DNA from: Kalaharituber pfeilii | Taxonomy: Eukaryota > Ascomycota > Pezizomycetes > Pezizales > Pezizaceae | Reading direction: 5' to 3' | DNA: 37,264 nucleotides | Assembly (NCBI GenBank): GCA_015179045.1 | Contig: WHUZ01000193.1 | Coordinates: forward strand, 1 to 37,264 | In this document: positions 1 to 11,651 of the stretch, piece after piece | How positions within the stretch are numbered: position 1 is the first letter of the stretch | Layout: each line of letters opens with the position of its first letter | Program-made: the position numbers and the translations under genes | The notes under the pieces: model-generated | What the model saw: only the letters and a program-made list of their open reading frames with translations | What the model was told of the DNA's origin: nothing | Databases searched by the model: none

Positions 1-289
1 TAATTCTCTAGTGAAGAGCATTGAACTGTTAGTGTAGGTATCACTAGACTCATGAGAGTGACTCTTTAGGTGACTCTGGGTTCATGAAGGCAACAAAGTG
101 AACGACAAAAGGTTATGCGAGAGCATTAAGTGAGAGTTCAACTTAGATACTGCTTGTGTCTTGATTTCCTTCTAGCTAACTATTCAGCTCGTTTATATAA
201 ACTTCCGGCCGTCATACATGACTAATCAATTAATAGTAACATGATGATAAACATGCTAAGGCATACAGACAGAGAAACGTAACAGAAAA

Positions 290-515
290 CACGCATTAGG
301 AAGGTCTATAATAGCAAGAAAGGTGTGAATATAATAGAAGCATGAATTAGAAAGGTTCGCAGTAGCTGGAAAGGTATGGATATAATGGAAGCATGCATCA
401 GAAAGGTCTGCGGTAGCCGGAAAGGCGTGAACATAATAGAGCATGCGTTAGGAAGGTCTGCAGTAGCCGGAAAGGCGTGAACATAATAGAAACATGCATT
501 AGAAAGGTCTATGAT
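290..515. repeat. 51-bp tandem repeat, about 4.4 copies
   Basis: Diverged units of about 51 bp start near 290, 341, 392 and 442 and run into a partial copy ending near 515. Each carries a core like catgcattagaaaggtct followed by a gcagtagccggaaagg-type block and a gtgaacataatag-type block. Because 51 is a multiple of three, the minus strand reads as a 17-residue repeat, but there is no sign that it is a real protein. A minisatellite is the simplest reading. Confidence 0.85.
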
Positions 516-516
516 G

Positions 517-1440
517 TATGTGCATATATTGGTAGGCCATGTACAACTTCAACACATACTTTAATAGGCAACTGCCATTTACCAGTGGATGTTGCCTAGT
601 GGTAATCAGTCACATCTTTAGCATACGTTTCTGGCGGTCCTTCTAGAACCAACTCCATAAATCTTACCTTAGCCATACCATCACTCCCTATTTTAGAGCT
701 TTTTTGCCCTGAAAAGCTTCTAAAAATCCGAAAATCTATTCAGTGGGGTCAGTGTATGCTTTTGTCTGACTAAAAGTGTTGGCGTACCCTATGTGCAGAA
801 TACTGGTGATTCATTATAAGTACAATAGCCAATGGCAAGACTGGTATATTCTGCACTTAAATGTAGTGTTAGCTATTAAACCACTTCTCAGGTAAAACTC
901 TATGAAAAAACTCTTGAGAGCGTGGAAGGTATAATATCTATATAAGGTTGTAGCTTTGCTAGCTAGACCTCGGTAGTACCAAATAATATATCACAATGCC
1001 TGTAAAGTGGAGTCTTTAGGCTTTTGTAGGTAACTTGCATAGAATTCAATAACAGATTCTAGTAGATGATGTAGGTTACCAATTAGCTTCTATATACTAT
1101 CTTTATTGTACTCCTGCCAATGGATTCAATATTTGACTTAGCTCCAGACCTTGCAGCTATCGACAATATAGTCGATGTCATAGTAGAGTTCTTGTTCATT
1201 ACCATCAAGGTCTGTGTTGTCATCTCAAGTTTAGAAAGGCTTAAGAAGGCTGATGTGTATAATTCTGTGTAATCATATACTCTGAGGCAGTTCCAGTTTG
1301 GTTGTTATGTAACTTAGCTAGTCTTCTGCTACCGGCGAGGCGAAGCGTGGTTATTCAAGATGTATATTATTTTAGGAGTTGAATTAGTATAGGCTTTCGA
1401 AGGGTATACAGCTATGAGTTGACATTTTCGAGGTGCTCTA
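517..1440. other. AT-rich stretch without a recognisable gene
   Basis: No open frame or family motif could be recognised on either strand. By position it could be the decayed integrase and 3' end of the minus-strand Ty3/Gypsy relic that lies to its right, but I could not find the integrase HHCC or D-D-E motifs, nor a matching pair of LTRs. Confidence 0.4.
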
Positions 1441-1461
1441 TGCATGTATGTGGTCAGTGCC

Positions 1462-1605
1462 ATGTATATATGTATATGGTTAGTGCTATGTGTTTATATA
1501 TGGTCGGTGCCATGTGCCTATATATGGTCAGTACCATCTGCCTATATATCATTGGTGTTATGTACGGTTGGAGCCATGAGTCTATATATAGTCAGTGCTA
1601 CACGC
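1462..1605. repeat. 24-bp tandem repeat (tatata-ggtc type)
   Basis: Five to six diverged copies of a 24-bp unit built on tggtcagtgccatgtgccta and tata. The plus strand reads as an 8-residue repeat (MVSAMCLY, MVGAMCLY, MVSTICLY). The frame is open only because the unit is a multiple of three. No start context or conserved flanking protein supports a gene. Confidence 0.8.
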
Positions 1606-1799
1606 CTTTCATTCACATAGGCTGGCTAGGCCTATGAGCTATTTTCTGGCTAGTAAATTATTGTAGTTAGGCATCAAACTGAGTAATAGATCTGACTCCA
1701 GTTTGACATTGGTATTGGGTTCAGTAGGCATGTCAGTTAGCTTTTCACCTTTTGGTGACATATGTTTGCATAGCTTCTCTCTATCTATTCTAGTAAGAG

Positions 1800-3135
1800 T
1801 TCCTTAATATTACTTCTTAGGTACGATGTACTCCCCAGTGGCTCATAATCTCTGAGTCTTCCTCAACAGGGTCGTCGTTGCTGAGTAGTTGCCTATCTTT
1901 TAAGAGTTGGATTTCCAAACTTGCCAGTTCATTACTAGATCGATGTGATATAGCGTCAGCCTTTCTGTTATCGCTTTGTGATAGGTGATAGTACAGTCTA
2001 GTTCGCACATCTTTATATGCTAGTTTGCTTGCTAGGAGTTAAGCTTTTGCTTAGTAGTGACGTATTTGAGACCATAGTAATCAGTATAGATGTTGATATA
2101 TATACCCTATAGGCAAGTATACCATTTCTTGAAGTATTCGATGATCACCAATAGCTCGGATAGGGTAATTTCATTTACCTGAGTTGAGAGCTTGTGAGTA
2201 GATATTGACTTGGTACAGTGTTATAGTTCCGTTCTCCTTATGGTATTAGAGAGAGTACTGGTAAGAGCTTAGTAAGATACACTGATTTCCATAATCATCT
2301 TTAGGGTTCTATCCCATAATCATTCTAAAACTTCTATCCATTGGGTGGAGTACTAATGCATCGGTTTCTATGATCACCTTCAAGGTTTTATCCTATGATT
2401 GCCTCCAGAGTTTTATACCATAATTGCTTTTAGGGTTTTATCCTATGAGTAGAGTACTAGGGCGAATAGAAATACTTACTTGAATTCATCAAATGACTAC
2501 TGTTGTGTGTTGCTGTGTAAAAATAGTATATTGCTCATAAGGGAGGTAAGTAGTTTTCACTTTGGCACTGTAGTTCTTAATGATATAGTGTAGTAGTTGG
2601 CCAGTCGGCAATAGTGTTAAGATGTAGCTATTAATAGTATGGCCAAGCAAGACTGTTTCTTGTATGGCTAGTTTGTGATCAAGTGGTAGTTGTAGGACCT
2701 GTTCCACAGTCGTACTACCCTATTGATATTCTTCTGATTTCTGTCCATCATCTCCTGACAACTCCAAAAGACACGTCAGTATATTTGAATAGGTTTTCAT
2801 TGCCTGACTGACTTTAAATGAGGTGTTCTTATGTGACTCTGCAGGTCTAGCATGAGTGGGAGGGGGTGCCGGTTTAGTACTGTGGTTTTGTTGAGTCCTC
2901 CTTTAGTCCACACGTGAATGTAGTGAGCTATCCTTTTTCTGGACAGATAGTATTGGTGCCAGCTGTAGGTCTTGAATATCTGATCTTGCTAGTAGGTAGA
3001 TGTTCTTCCCTATATGTTTGTAGGGCTTAATCTTTCAGGGTAGTCTTGTATTATTAGGCCATTGAGTACTTCAGTACTAGGGTCATTGAGTGGGATCTCG
3101 TGATCCCCAAATCGGTAGGGGTGCCTAACTACTTG
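1800..3135 (-). pseudogene. Ty3/Gypsy pol relic (RT and RNase H)
   Basis: Read on the minus strand from about 3131 downward, the translation shows the entry to a Ty3/Gypsy reverse transcriptase: a stretch like FGDHEIPLNDP (family: DHEIPL), then LSP..., and about 2870-2900 TTVLNRHPLPLMLDLQ, matching the family's ITVKNRYPLPLI-ELLD block. Further on, near 2390, VIIETDA matches the start of the retroelement RNase H. NEITLSELLVIIEYFKKW and NIYTDYYGLKYVTTKQKL at about 2180-2040 match its ...KELLAIV-FKEWR and VYTDHKNLEYF-TTK blocks. KADAISHRSS near 1955 matches the KADALSRR tail. The RT palm with YxDD is missing or unreadable, and there are many stops and frame changes. It is a long-dead copy; LTRs were not found. 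Confidence 0.8.
2287..2455. repeat. Short imperfect tandem duplications inside the pol relic
   Basis: Several copies of a roughly 30-40 bp motif around gggttttatcctatgat or gggttctatcccataatca follow each other. They lie where the RT-RNase H connection of the minus-strand pol relic should be. They look like local slippage after the element died. Confidence 0.55.
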
Positions 3136-3734
3136 CTCCTCAGAGAAGACTTAAGTATAACATTCATAACATTTGTATTAATCATTAGTAGTACATTGCT
3201 TTCTTTCAGTAATTCCTTCCAAAATCCAAAACAGAAACAGGTGAAAGAAATAGAAACAGGTAGAAAAAATAGAAACAGGTAGAAGAATAATTTCGTCATA
3301 AGAAATAATAAAATCAAGAGAATCATGAACCAAATACCGGTTTTTACCATTAATCTAAGCATTCTGCATCAAAGTTAAGTACAGTACTACAGATCACATT
3401 ACCTGATTTATCCTGAATACCAGAAAAAGCAAATGCAGTATTTAAGACCTTTATTCCACCTTTCAGGGAGCTTCCATCTTCCTAACATATATTTATTGGT
3501 CTAGCTTAGTCTTTCTAACCCAGTTTCCTACCTGTCATAACCTAGCAATTCAGATAACTAACCATAAAGGTTGTTTTCCAAATTTCTAAGTTCTGAGCTA
3601 ACAGTTACCCTGAACAACAAACAAGTCATGTATTACTAATAAATCATGTATTACTTAGCAACAAGAAAAGGAAGATTAATAATCATGTACGATAGTTTTT
3701 TTTTAAAGATGCTATCAAAAAAAATGTAACTAAC

Positions 3735-3840
3735 AAATGAGTCAACTAGTGACTCAAAGAATAACTCAAAGAATGAGTCAAGGAATGAGTTAAAGAATGA
3801 GTCAAAGAGTGACTCAAGGAAAAGTCATGTAGTGAGTCAG
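3735..3840. repeat. Tandem repeat of a 12-bp motif (aatgagtcaaag)
   Basis: About eight imperfect copies of aatgagtcaaag or its variant agtgactcaagg. The core TGASTCA is also the binding consensus of Gcn4/AP-1 type bZIP factors, but a minisatellite origin explains it without any regulatory role, and no gene start is close by. Confidence 0.75.
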
Positions 3841-3844
3841 TACA

Positions 3845-4420
3845 GACCTACATCAAACTTATGTATAGGAAAAAAAAGAGCTTAGCAAAGCGGATTTTAA
3901 GGCGCTCGCTTTACCCACAGAGATAGTTCTTTAGAGTTCTTGAGCCAGAGCATATAGGAAGTACTTTCACTCTGACTTCTCTGAAGCTATCTGAAGTTTA
4001 GATAGTTTTAGTATAGATAGGACACAATTCAAAATAAGCAGACTTATCTCTCCTCCCACTTCACCAGTGAATAGTTATAGATTCTACAGTAATTGTATCC
4101 TCAATAGAAGCCTTTGTTTATTTTCTACAGTTTGTAGTTTGAATACCTTAACTGGAATATATTCAATAAAAACTATTGGGCACCTTATCCTATTGTCAAC
4201 AAAGAATAATCCAGGTATTGTTCAAGTTTAGAGACAACCAATCAGAAGGACAAATACTTGAGAACTTCTTAAAGAACAGAAGAGCAAAAATTGAATTCAT
4301 TTAATATATTAGCTTAGAGGAAACAACATTATACCAACCACAAATAACTATCCTGTACTCATCAATAGAAAACCTATTTTAGAGACTTTAGGAGAACCAT
4401 CTGTCTAGAGACTCTTAGAC
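3845..4420. other. AT-rich spacer
   Basis: No open frame beyond chance length, no repeats of note and no family motif on either strand. Confidence 0.4.
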
Positions 4421-4426
4421 TCTCTC

Positions 4427-4663
4427 TGTTATGGAGGTGGTAAACGTAGAAAGTTACCATCCACCAGGTCAAAAAGACACTTGACTAGCGATACTTACTA
4501 GTCCTCTGCGTAGCTCATATAGTACTTATTATGCAACTGCAGCACTTTTCTAGCTGTCGCATGTCGCTCACGTTGCATATATGCATTTCATATGTGCTTG
4601 CATTTTTCGCTTTTCATGCACTTTACTGGCCGCCCACACTATAGTCATAGTGAACTCGTAACA
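4427..4663. repeat. Left 237-bp terminal direct repeat of the TRIM-like element
   Basis: Shares the same ordered blocks with 5070-5306, including aaaaagacacttgactagcg and agctcatatagtact. Differences are mostly transitions. It begins TGTTA and ends TAACA. Confidence 0.85.
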
Positions 4664-5069
4664 GTACCCCTCCTCTTAGGGCAACTTCTCCGGGTTGCTA
4701 CTATATGAGTCTGCCCCCACCCTGGCCGTTGTGGATTATCCCATGTGCTATGCTACATAACCCTTCCGACTAGGATGTCAACCAGGGATTCGATATGTTA
4801 CTTTGTCCTTGCTGCTGCCTTAGACGTATTGCGCAAGTACTACCTATCACTTGGCATGCCAGGATTATACAGTGGCACCTAATATCAATATTTTGCCATC
4901 TTACATGGCCTTCCATATTGCTCTTGGTTCTGGCTCTGGCTCGTGACTCTCACTCTTTGGCTCTTGGCTTAGGTAAGGTCTTACTTTCTGTGGCTTTAAT
5001 ACTTAATACTCAGGGAATTGGCGAGATAAGTTAAGTATCAAACCAGTAACTGGTTTATCGCTAGTCAAC

Positions 5070-5306
5070 TGTTACGGAGGTGGTAAACGCAGAAAGTTAC
5101 TACCTACTAGGTCAAAAAGACACTTGACTAGCGATACTCACTAGTCCTCTGTATAGCTCATATAGTACTCATTATGCAACTGTGGTGCCTTTCCAACTGT
5201 CATATATCGCTTAGGTCACATGTGCATATTTTGTATGTGCTTGTATTTTTCGCTTTTCATGCGCTCTACCGGCCACCCACACTATGGTCGTGGTAAATCC
5301 GTAACA
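5070..5306. repeat. Right 237-bp terminal direct repeat of the TRIM-like element
   Basis: Same length and ends as the left repeat at 4427-4663. Immediately followed by CTCTT, which nearly matches the CTCTC before the left repeat. Confidence 0.85.
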
Positions 5307-6469
5307 CTCTTCTAGAAGTATTAAACATTTTCCCTAGAAGTAGGAGTGTAAGGAGGAGGTAAAACAGACAAAGAAACCACTTCTTCCCTTCTTCTCTTCC
5401 TATACCTAAAACAGTCTAGAAAATACTAACAAACAACAATTAAAACAAAGAGATTAATAAAACAAAATAGGATAATAAGACCAATCTCATCAGTAGTTAA
5501 AGGAAGAACAAAGAAACCCTTTCCCCTATTTAAAGTACTAGAGCCTATTAAACTAAGAGGTTTAACAACTCTAGAAAAGAACACCATTACCATCTCTGCA
5601 ACCTGTTGAGGATTATCTCCAGGTTAGCATATCGAGAAACCTTAACATTTTTAAGTCTTGCAGAATTGAGACTTACCTTAAGACCTATCAACCTACTCCT
5701 CCTCTTCCTTCATTCCAGCCAAAATATTAGCAGCAGACAAAACAAAAGACTAACCCTCCACAACCTCTCTCTTAACAGCTAAAGGACTGCCTGCAGCAGA
5801 ACTTCTGGGCTTAGGAGTAGAAACAATCTGAGGGCTAACAGCCTAAGCAGGAGACCCTATAGGCTGAGAGACAGAAGGATCCTCCAACACAATCCAACTC
5901 TCTATCACCTGATCAACATTAGCCTCAGTTAAAGTCAAGCAATATTTGTCAAGTAGATAAAAGGTATCTTTAGAAGCAAAAAGCCCAGCAAGCTTATCAG
6001 CTTTAATAGAATTGTCTATCACTCTTGAGAACTTGCAGGGTCTCCTGGTATAGAAAAAAGAACCAGAAAAGAGTTCTGCCATAATACTCTCCTTTGCTTT
6101 CTTCATAGTTTCAGCAAGAAAAAGGGTATCTTATCTGGCAGTAAACTAGAAAACAATTGAAGCAACAAAAGGAAAAGGACAATAGACCTCCCTACCTGTA
6201 ATATCCTCAAGAACAAACTGGAGTATTAGTTCCAACCATATCCTTAATATCAGCACAGATAGAACAGGAGCATCCATCAGGGAAAAGCAAGTTATAGCAA
6301 ACATCTACCTGCTGTGCACCAGAAGAAACTTTGTAAAATATTAGCTGCAAAGTCCTTACAGTAGGTACAAGAGTAGAGCCTCATACCAAAATCCCAAGCA
6401 AAGTTAGGAGGAATATCTCTCCAGTAGGGATATAGTAACTATTCCCCTCATACTCAGGCTGATTCCAAT

Positions 6470-6522
6470 CTAAAAAAAGAATAAGTTAGATAAATAATAA
6501 AAAGAATAAGAAAAAGATATAC
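6470..6522 (-). other. Probable 53-bp spliceosomal intron
   Basis: Read on the minus strand it starts GTATAT, has ATCTAACTT as a good branch site about 17 nt before the end, then a run of T and TAG. Length and signals are typical of filamentous fungi. Coding-like sequence (WNQPEYEG) begins directly after it. Confidence 0.6.
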
Positions 6523-7093
6523 CTGAGACCTAGCATCGAGAACCAAGACAAAAAACTTCCTCTCTTCCTGCTCAACTAAAGAGGGTCAAAGAAGAAGTAG
6601 GAGCTTCAGTAATAGATAACTTACTCTCTAAATCAACTCCTAACCTTCAACATCCCTCATACCCTCACAAAAAATCTCAACATCCTCATCACTCAAAACC
6701 ATACTCACTAAATTAAGTCAGTAATAGCAGGAGAATAGGCAGGAGAAGCTGTGTTACCTATCTTCTCCCTCTCCTCATCAGCCTCACACTTAGGGCAGAA
6801 GATAGGACCTAGCCCAGCCATAAGAGAAATAACTGGCCATAATTATTGTGGACCACAGGAAGAGCTTCAGAGGAAGTTAAAAGTTCTTTGGAGATAAGGG
6901 TATCAGGAGAAGCAGCCCATCTGAGCTGAATAGCAGTATCAAACTCAGTAACATCCAGCAAGTAGTTATACCTGCCTTCCCAATAAGGCTGGACCTGGGA
7001 AGACTTAAACACTCTTGCTAGAGAAGTGTTCACCTTCCACTCAGGAGGAGAAGAAACAGTCTTAGACTGATCACCTAAGACAGAGGTAGCCAC

Positions 7094-7159
7094 CTTAGTA
7101 GGGAAAGGAAAAGTTAGCTAACAAACTTCTTATAGTATAGGAAGAAAACAAGAACTCAC
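7094..7159 (-). other. Probable 66-bp spliceosomal intron
   Basis: Minus-strand donor GTGAGT is a consensus match, GCTAAC is the branch site, and a pyrimidine-rich stretch precedes the acceptor AAG. The coding block ATSVLGDQSK follows on. Confidence 0.5.
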
Positions 7160-7596
7160 TTAAGGCCTTCAGAAGCAGACTCAAACTCCTCCCAACAGTC
7201 CAGAAGAAAACCAGCATTCTCTGAACCCTCTTAGTATTAGAGGGACCAGGAAGCATAATCTAGTTAACCCAAGAGTTAACCACATCTACCAAAATATCTC
7301 TAAGAACTGCCTCTGAGAGAGGAGCATCTGGACAGGAAATAATATTCCTAATCCTCTCTCTCATTGGGAAAAACCAGACTGAACCCTAAAGAGACCAGGG
7401 AAATAAACAGAGTACTCAGAATAAGGCATTTCTATAAGATAGTCAGTAATAATGTCAGCAACTCCAGGACCAAGTACTAGAATGCCAGGGCATATGATAC
7501 TCCAAGAAGCAACCAACTCCAAGAATGGGCTTACCTTGAATTTGTGCAAGTAGATAAAAGGGATATAACCCAGAAGATACAGAAGAAGTAGTAATG

Positions 7597-8840
7597 GTAA
7601 CTAGTAATCAACTTCAGAATAAACAAGTATGGGTACCTGGAACAAAAGTCAGAGAAGTCTATAAGTACAAATATCAACAAGAAAGCACTATAGGAAAACA
7701 GAATAGAACCTCTAGTCAGAGAAACAAATCATTTTGCAAAAGTAATAGGAAATGAAAAAGAACTACCACACCTACAAAGAGGAGTAGGAAAGTATCTGAT
7801 ATGGAAATATAAAACAAATAAAATAGAGGTAAAAAGCTGGGTGTTAAAGAAAAGACTGTACACAGAAAATAAACTAGAAGAAAAGAAGATAGCTATAAAT
7901 ATATCATGGAAAGGAGACAGCAAAGAAGCATAGCACTACTTCTTAATAGAGGATAAGGAAGAACATGAGACATGGAAAAAGGTATGAGAAAAATACAAAC
8001 CAGTAGGAAGAAAAAGAAGTAACTGGTTAGAAAACAACTGGGAAGCAATATTAAACTTTAGAAAAATGGTGAATGAAACCAAATGGGGAGAAGATATACT
8101 AACTCTAGAAGTGGTAGACTTAGGAGAAGACCAGACACCTCCAGGATCTCCAAAGAAGAAGACACCTCCAGGATCTCCAAAGAAGAAGACATCTCCAGGA
8201 TTCCCCAAAGGAGGAGGCTCACCAGATAACTCTGACCCAAGTACTGATACTTTCTATACAGATAGTGAAGATGCAAAAAAGTTAAAAGAAAGAAAAGCAA
8301 AAATTAGAGCAGTAAAAAGAAAGCAAAGAAAGTCAAGCAAAACTATTAAAACATTTAAAAGATTTTATAGAATGAGAAAAACTCACTGGAAACAAAGTAC
8401 CAGAAGTCACTAATAAAAGAATAGAGAAAAAGCTAAAAGTAAATATAGAAAAGTGTAATGGGAGCAATAGGTGGAAAAAAGCTAAAGTATTTGATAGTTG
8501 GAGGCAGACAGTGATAATGTATCAAACAATGTTAGGAGTAGAAGCATGGGAAACAGAGAGGTTTAAATCCTTGGGGTTCTGGCTAGACAAAGAACCAAAA
8601 TTAAGATGGGAGGCATACACAAGAGAAGGAAAATTACAAATCACCCTCAGATTTCTGCTAGAACTAAAGGGAAAGTATAATCCCTATCATAGAAAGCCAA
8701 GACCTATACAGGGAATACAACAACACCATACAACATAGTCTATCAGTCATAGATTATGCAAACAAATTAAAGCTATTAGCTTCAAAGATAATATATATTA
8801 AAGGAAACCAGGATGCTATAATTCAAAAATTCATAGATGG
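7597..8840 (+). pseudogene. Gag-like retroelement protein, 5' part, interrupted
   Basis: A nearly continuous frame runs from about 7597 to 8413, broken by TAG/TGA at about 7692, 7931 and 7985. At 7931 and 7985 the context suits tryptophan (EA-stop-HYF, KV-stop-EKY), so TGG to TAG/TGA is likely. The middle is basic with a PPGSPKKK repeat (about 8149-8205) and an acidic/basic tail. From about 8480 it reads KVFDSWRQTV, FWLDKEPKLRWEAYTR, LELKGKYNP, and after a +1 shift near 8690, YREYNN, SVIDYANKLKLLASK, IQKFIDG. This is the retrotransposon Gag capsid pattern (W...Y...L.QG..SV.DY...L...). It ends at 8840 where the Ty3/Gypsy LTR begins. No matching pol is seen, so this may be a gag-only element. 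Confidence 0.65.
8149..8205 (+). repeat. Tandem 24-27 bp repeat encoding PPGSPKKK
   Basis: Near-identical copies of acacctccaggatctccaaa plus gaagaag, giving PPGSPKKKT twice and a third diverged copy (SPGFPKGG). It lies inside the gag-like relic and extends a proline/lysine linker. Confidence 0.75.
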
Positions 8841-9579
8841 TATTATGGCTAAGATGAAAACTTGCCTACCACTATAGCAAGGGGCAAGGGTTCCACTACT
8901 AATTAGCTGCCACAGCTAAAGGTGAAGACTTACCCGCCAAGGGGATAATACTGACCCTGTAATCGAACATAAGACTAATGCTGATTGATCGGACTAATTA
9001 CTCGTTAGGCTTGGCTGTTGATTTTCGCATCATTTAGATAGGGCAGTACTATGGAAGAGTGTATCATTCGGAATGCAGCTTGATGCATATACTCGAATTA
9101 TAGAAGCTTTATTTATATACGTACATACATTAGTATATTTGTTATCTTTGTCCCGTACTATTTTTGCATGTTTTCGTTATGTATGCCTATTACCACGAGT
9201 ATTGGCATTGATAAGGAATCGCCACGTTGCTAGCCAATTATTCATTTGTTGACCCCTCATATATGGCTGTACTGAAGTCTATATAAGCACTGGCTGGTGA
9301 TATCATAGTTAGAAGAATCAAGACATAAGTGGTGTCCTAAGTTTCTCTATAACTCTGAACCTATCATTCCCTCACTACGCCCGTGAATCGCTCCACTCCA
9401 CTGCGTTCTCTCCGCCGAGCAGCTGCCCTTCTGGTCCACCGTATATACCTCCATAGCCATTCTGACCCGCCGTATTCACACTTCCAGGACGACGCCAGCA
9501 CCGCCATTTTCCCCACCATAGCTGTAATATCCAGTTCCTTCCAGTCCCTACCAGAGCTGAGCACCTCACACCCGTAACA
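8841..9579 (+). repeat. 5' LTR of the Ty3/Gypsy element
   Basis: About 739 bp, aligning along its whole length with 13974-14714. It begins TATTATGGCTAAG, a mutated TGTTATGG terminus, and ends CCCGTAACA. It contains a TATA-like TCTATATAAG near 9279. Many CG sites of the 3' LTR read CA or TG here. Confidence 0.92.
9279..9288 (+). promoter_or_regulatory. TATA box of the 5' LTR
   Basis: TCTATATAAG, conserved at 14412 in the other LTR, lies about 290 bp before the LTR end, a sensible place for the U3/R border. Confidence 0.5.
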
Positions 9580-9618
9580 TTACACCGCTCCTCTTTCACT
9601 TACTACCCCGCCTTTACA

Positions 9619-10842
9619 ATGTCAGTATCAGAAGGCTCATCCGCTACCTCCTCTTTCTCAAGGACCTCTCCTTGGAGATGTCACCAACCTCTATGACGAG
9701 CAAGCGTTTCAAGGTAATGTATCCACCCCTCTCTCTCAAAGCTAGCAAGAGCTGCAAAACACAATAACTCACGTTCCCTAGCTACGGGCAAGCATGTATG
9801 GTCAAATATTGCAGCAGCTAGGATTCTAGCTAGCACTGACTTCGCAACGACGATAGCCAGCGTAGCCTCCGTGGCCTACCCAGGTCCGAAAGGCTCTCCT
9901 CTAAAGCATCTCTGCCGGGTACTGATAGTGCAGTTTCCTCCGCAACCTACAAACTTTCATCCGACCCGAGTTGGTAAATCGCATGGCCCGTACACCTCCT
10001 CCTCATGTCCCACCTCGCAGTTCTCGTCGAGTATGAGACCCTATGCCTCTTCATTATTCTCTATGAGTCAAGCACTACCATAGGACCTTTTTCACCTCCT
10101 TCGCCTTCGTTTTCCCTACAAGTCAAGTACTACTGTGAGGCCTTTTTCTCCTTCTGCATCTCCTCGTTACCTCTATGAGTCAGTTATTCCCGTGGGGTCT
10201 TACTCCTCCGTCAGTTAATGCTATGGGGGCCTCTTTCGCCTCCTGCGATAATTCTCCCCTCCAGAAAAGTTTAATGGGGATGAAAAAGAGCTTGACAATT
10301 TTCTTTCCTGGTCTAACAATGGATCAGGAGTTTGCAAATTACTGCCAATGATGAAATCTCTCGCTTGAAGGGCCCTGCCCTCATCTTTTCCATCGGAACC
10401 CCTCAGTGTTATATGCCACAGCTCTCACCCTACTGCGTATGACCTTCCAGGACTCCTCAGCCATTGCTGAGGCTGCTCGAAATATTTGGATGCAAGCAGT
10501 AGGGTAGGATGCAGGATTTCTCAATTGAAATCAATGAAGTATTAGTACAATGACGTGGCAAAGATCCCCGACCCTGTCTTCATTTCCAACATCTCCGCCA
10601 GTATTCGGAAGATGTCTGGAACCTTCTAGTGGGTCATTTTGAGTATTGAAACAACTAGAACCAATGGAAGTTTCTATTGCCAACACCCTGAGAAAGCTCA
10701 GAATAAGCGCTTCACTCCCTCCACCACTATGACAAACATCACCTCCATCAGCAGCAGCTCTACAATACAGCCACCTCTATCTCCAAAGAATAAGAAGAGC
10801 AATGACATACCTAAAGAACTGATTCAGAAGAAAGGCAACTGA
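9619..10842 (+). pseudogene. Gag of the Ty3/Gypsy element
   Basis: The first ATG after the 5' LTR (9619) opens a Ser-rich N-terminus. After several stops, the block PPEKFNGDEKELDNFLSW at about 10258 matches the P.KF.G...EL..FL family signature of fungal Gypsy Gag capsid. A Ser/Lys-rich tail ends near 10842. No CCHC zinc knuckle could be read, although the protein is broken and one may be lost. The reading frame changes more than once, so no capsid could be made. Confidence 0.65.
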
Positions 10843-11651
10843 AGCATCAGGCACAAGATGACGTCATGCTATGAAAAGAAGTGGTGGAAACCCAACCGAA
10901 GCCAAAGAAGGAAGACAAAGGGGAAGTAAAACGCCCTGGAGTCACGAATCCACTCTCTCGACTAGCCCAAAAGAAGATGAAGACAGACCCTAGCTACCTT
11001 ATAGGCTGTTGGTGGGTTCGAGAGGATTACTGAACTGTCTAACTTGGAGTGGATAGGGATCCTGCTCAGCATGTAGAACTCCCTATCATAGCAATCTCCT
11101 CAGTTTCAAGGTAAAATTCAAAACTAGAAAGACTGTTAGAACTATTGTAGACCGTGCGGCCCCTGCGCCGATTGTTTCCTTAGTAGACTGAGTAAGGAGT
11201 TGAAGATGAGGTCATGAAGTAAGACCTCCAATGATCAAGATTCTTGTGAATCTTTCGTCTTCGTTTTCATTTTCACTTTCGTTTTCGTTTTCTGGTATTC
11301 TAGTTCCCAATTCTGTTTTCTCCGCTTGGGATTATGTGTATCCTATTGGTGTGTCGGGAAAAATCTGATAAAGCATTTGTTAATTTTATTTCGCCTTCTG
11401 TTCTGGACTCTCACCAAGAAAGTCTGTTCTGAACTCCCACCAGATGTTTAAGGAATTTTTTTTTCGATTTTGACACCGAAATTATAGATATCGGCAGATG
11501 CATTATTGTGTCTGAGTCAAGGGTGTCCTGAAGCATAGTATGTTTGTTGTACTTATATTGAGTTGCTTTCTGTTTTTCTAATGATACCCTTGAAGAGAGT
11601 GATATTTCGTTGATTGATGCATACGAGCACTAGCACTTACGATACATTAAT

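Larger units (their letters stand above)
4427..5306. mobile_element. Short LTR-flanked element (TRIM-like), 880 bp
   Basis: Two 237-bp direct repeats (4427-4663 and 5070-5306) flank a 406-bp centre. Both begin TGTTA and end TAACA, the inverted TG...CA ends of LTRs. The flanks are CTCTC (4422-4426) and CTCTT (5307-5311), a 5-bp target duplication with one transition. The centre is too short for gag or pol and I see no such motifs. It also lacks a clear polypurine tract before the right repeat. This layout fits a terminal-repeat retrotransposon in miniature or an internally deleted LTR element moved by a larger relative. Orientation cannot be assigned. Confidence 0.75.
5700..7560 (-). pseudogene. 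Intron-containing gene relic of unknown function
   Basis: On the minus strand, open segments follow each other: about 7549-7361 (starts MHKFKVSPFLELV), 7093-6809 (ATSVLGDQSK...), about 6470-6330 (DWNQPEYEGNSYYIPTGEI) and 6106-5843 (MKKAKESIMAELF). Two stretches look like spliceosomal introns: 7159-7094 (donor GTGAGT, branch GCTAAC, acceptor AAG) and 6522-6470 (donor GTATAT, branch CTAAC, T-rich tract, TAG). Removing them joins LKALSE-type and WNQPEYEG-type coding blocks. Stops and frame changes between segments show decay. I do not recognise the family. A host gene fragment or a gene carried by a transposon are both possible. Its upstream end abuts the start of the divergent gag-like relic at 7597. 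Confidence 0.5.

Noticed and set aside
3735..3840. Cluster of TGASTCA words as a bZIP-controlled promoter
   Set aside because: They come from a 12-bp tandem repeat and no gene start lies near.
1..4420. LTRs for the minus-strand Ty3/Gypsy relic
   Set aside because: GTGACTC-type words near 60 and 3750 look alike only because of the short tandem repeat; no long matching pair was found.
8058..8300. Minus-strand frames opposite the PPGSPKKK repeat
   Set aside because: They are shadows of the gag-like frame, kept open by the tandem repeat.
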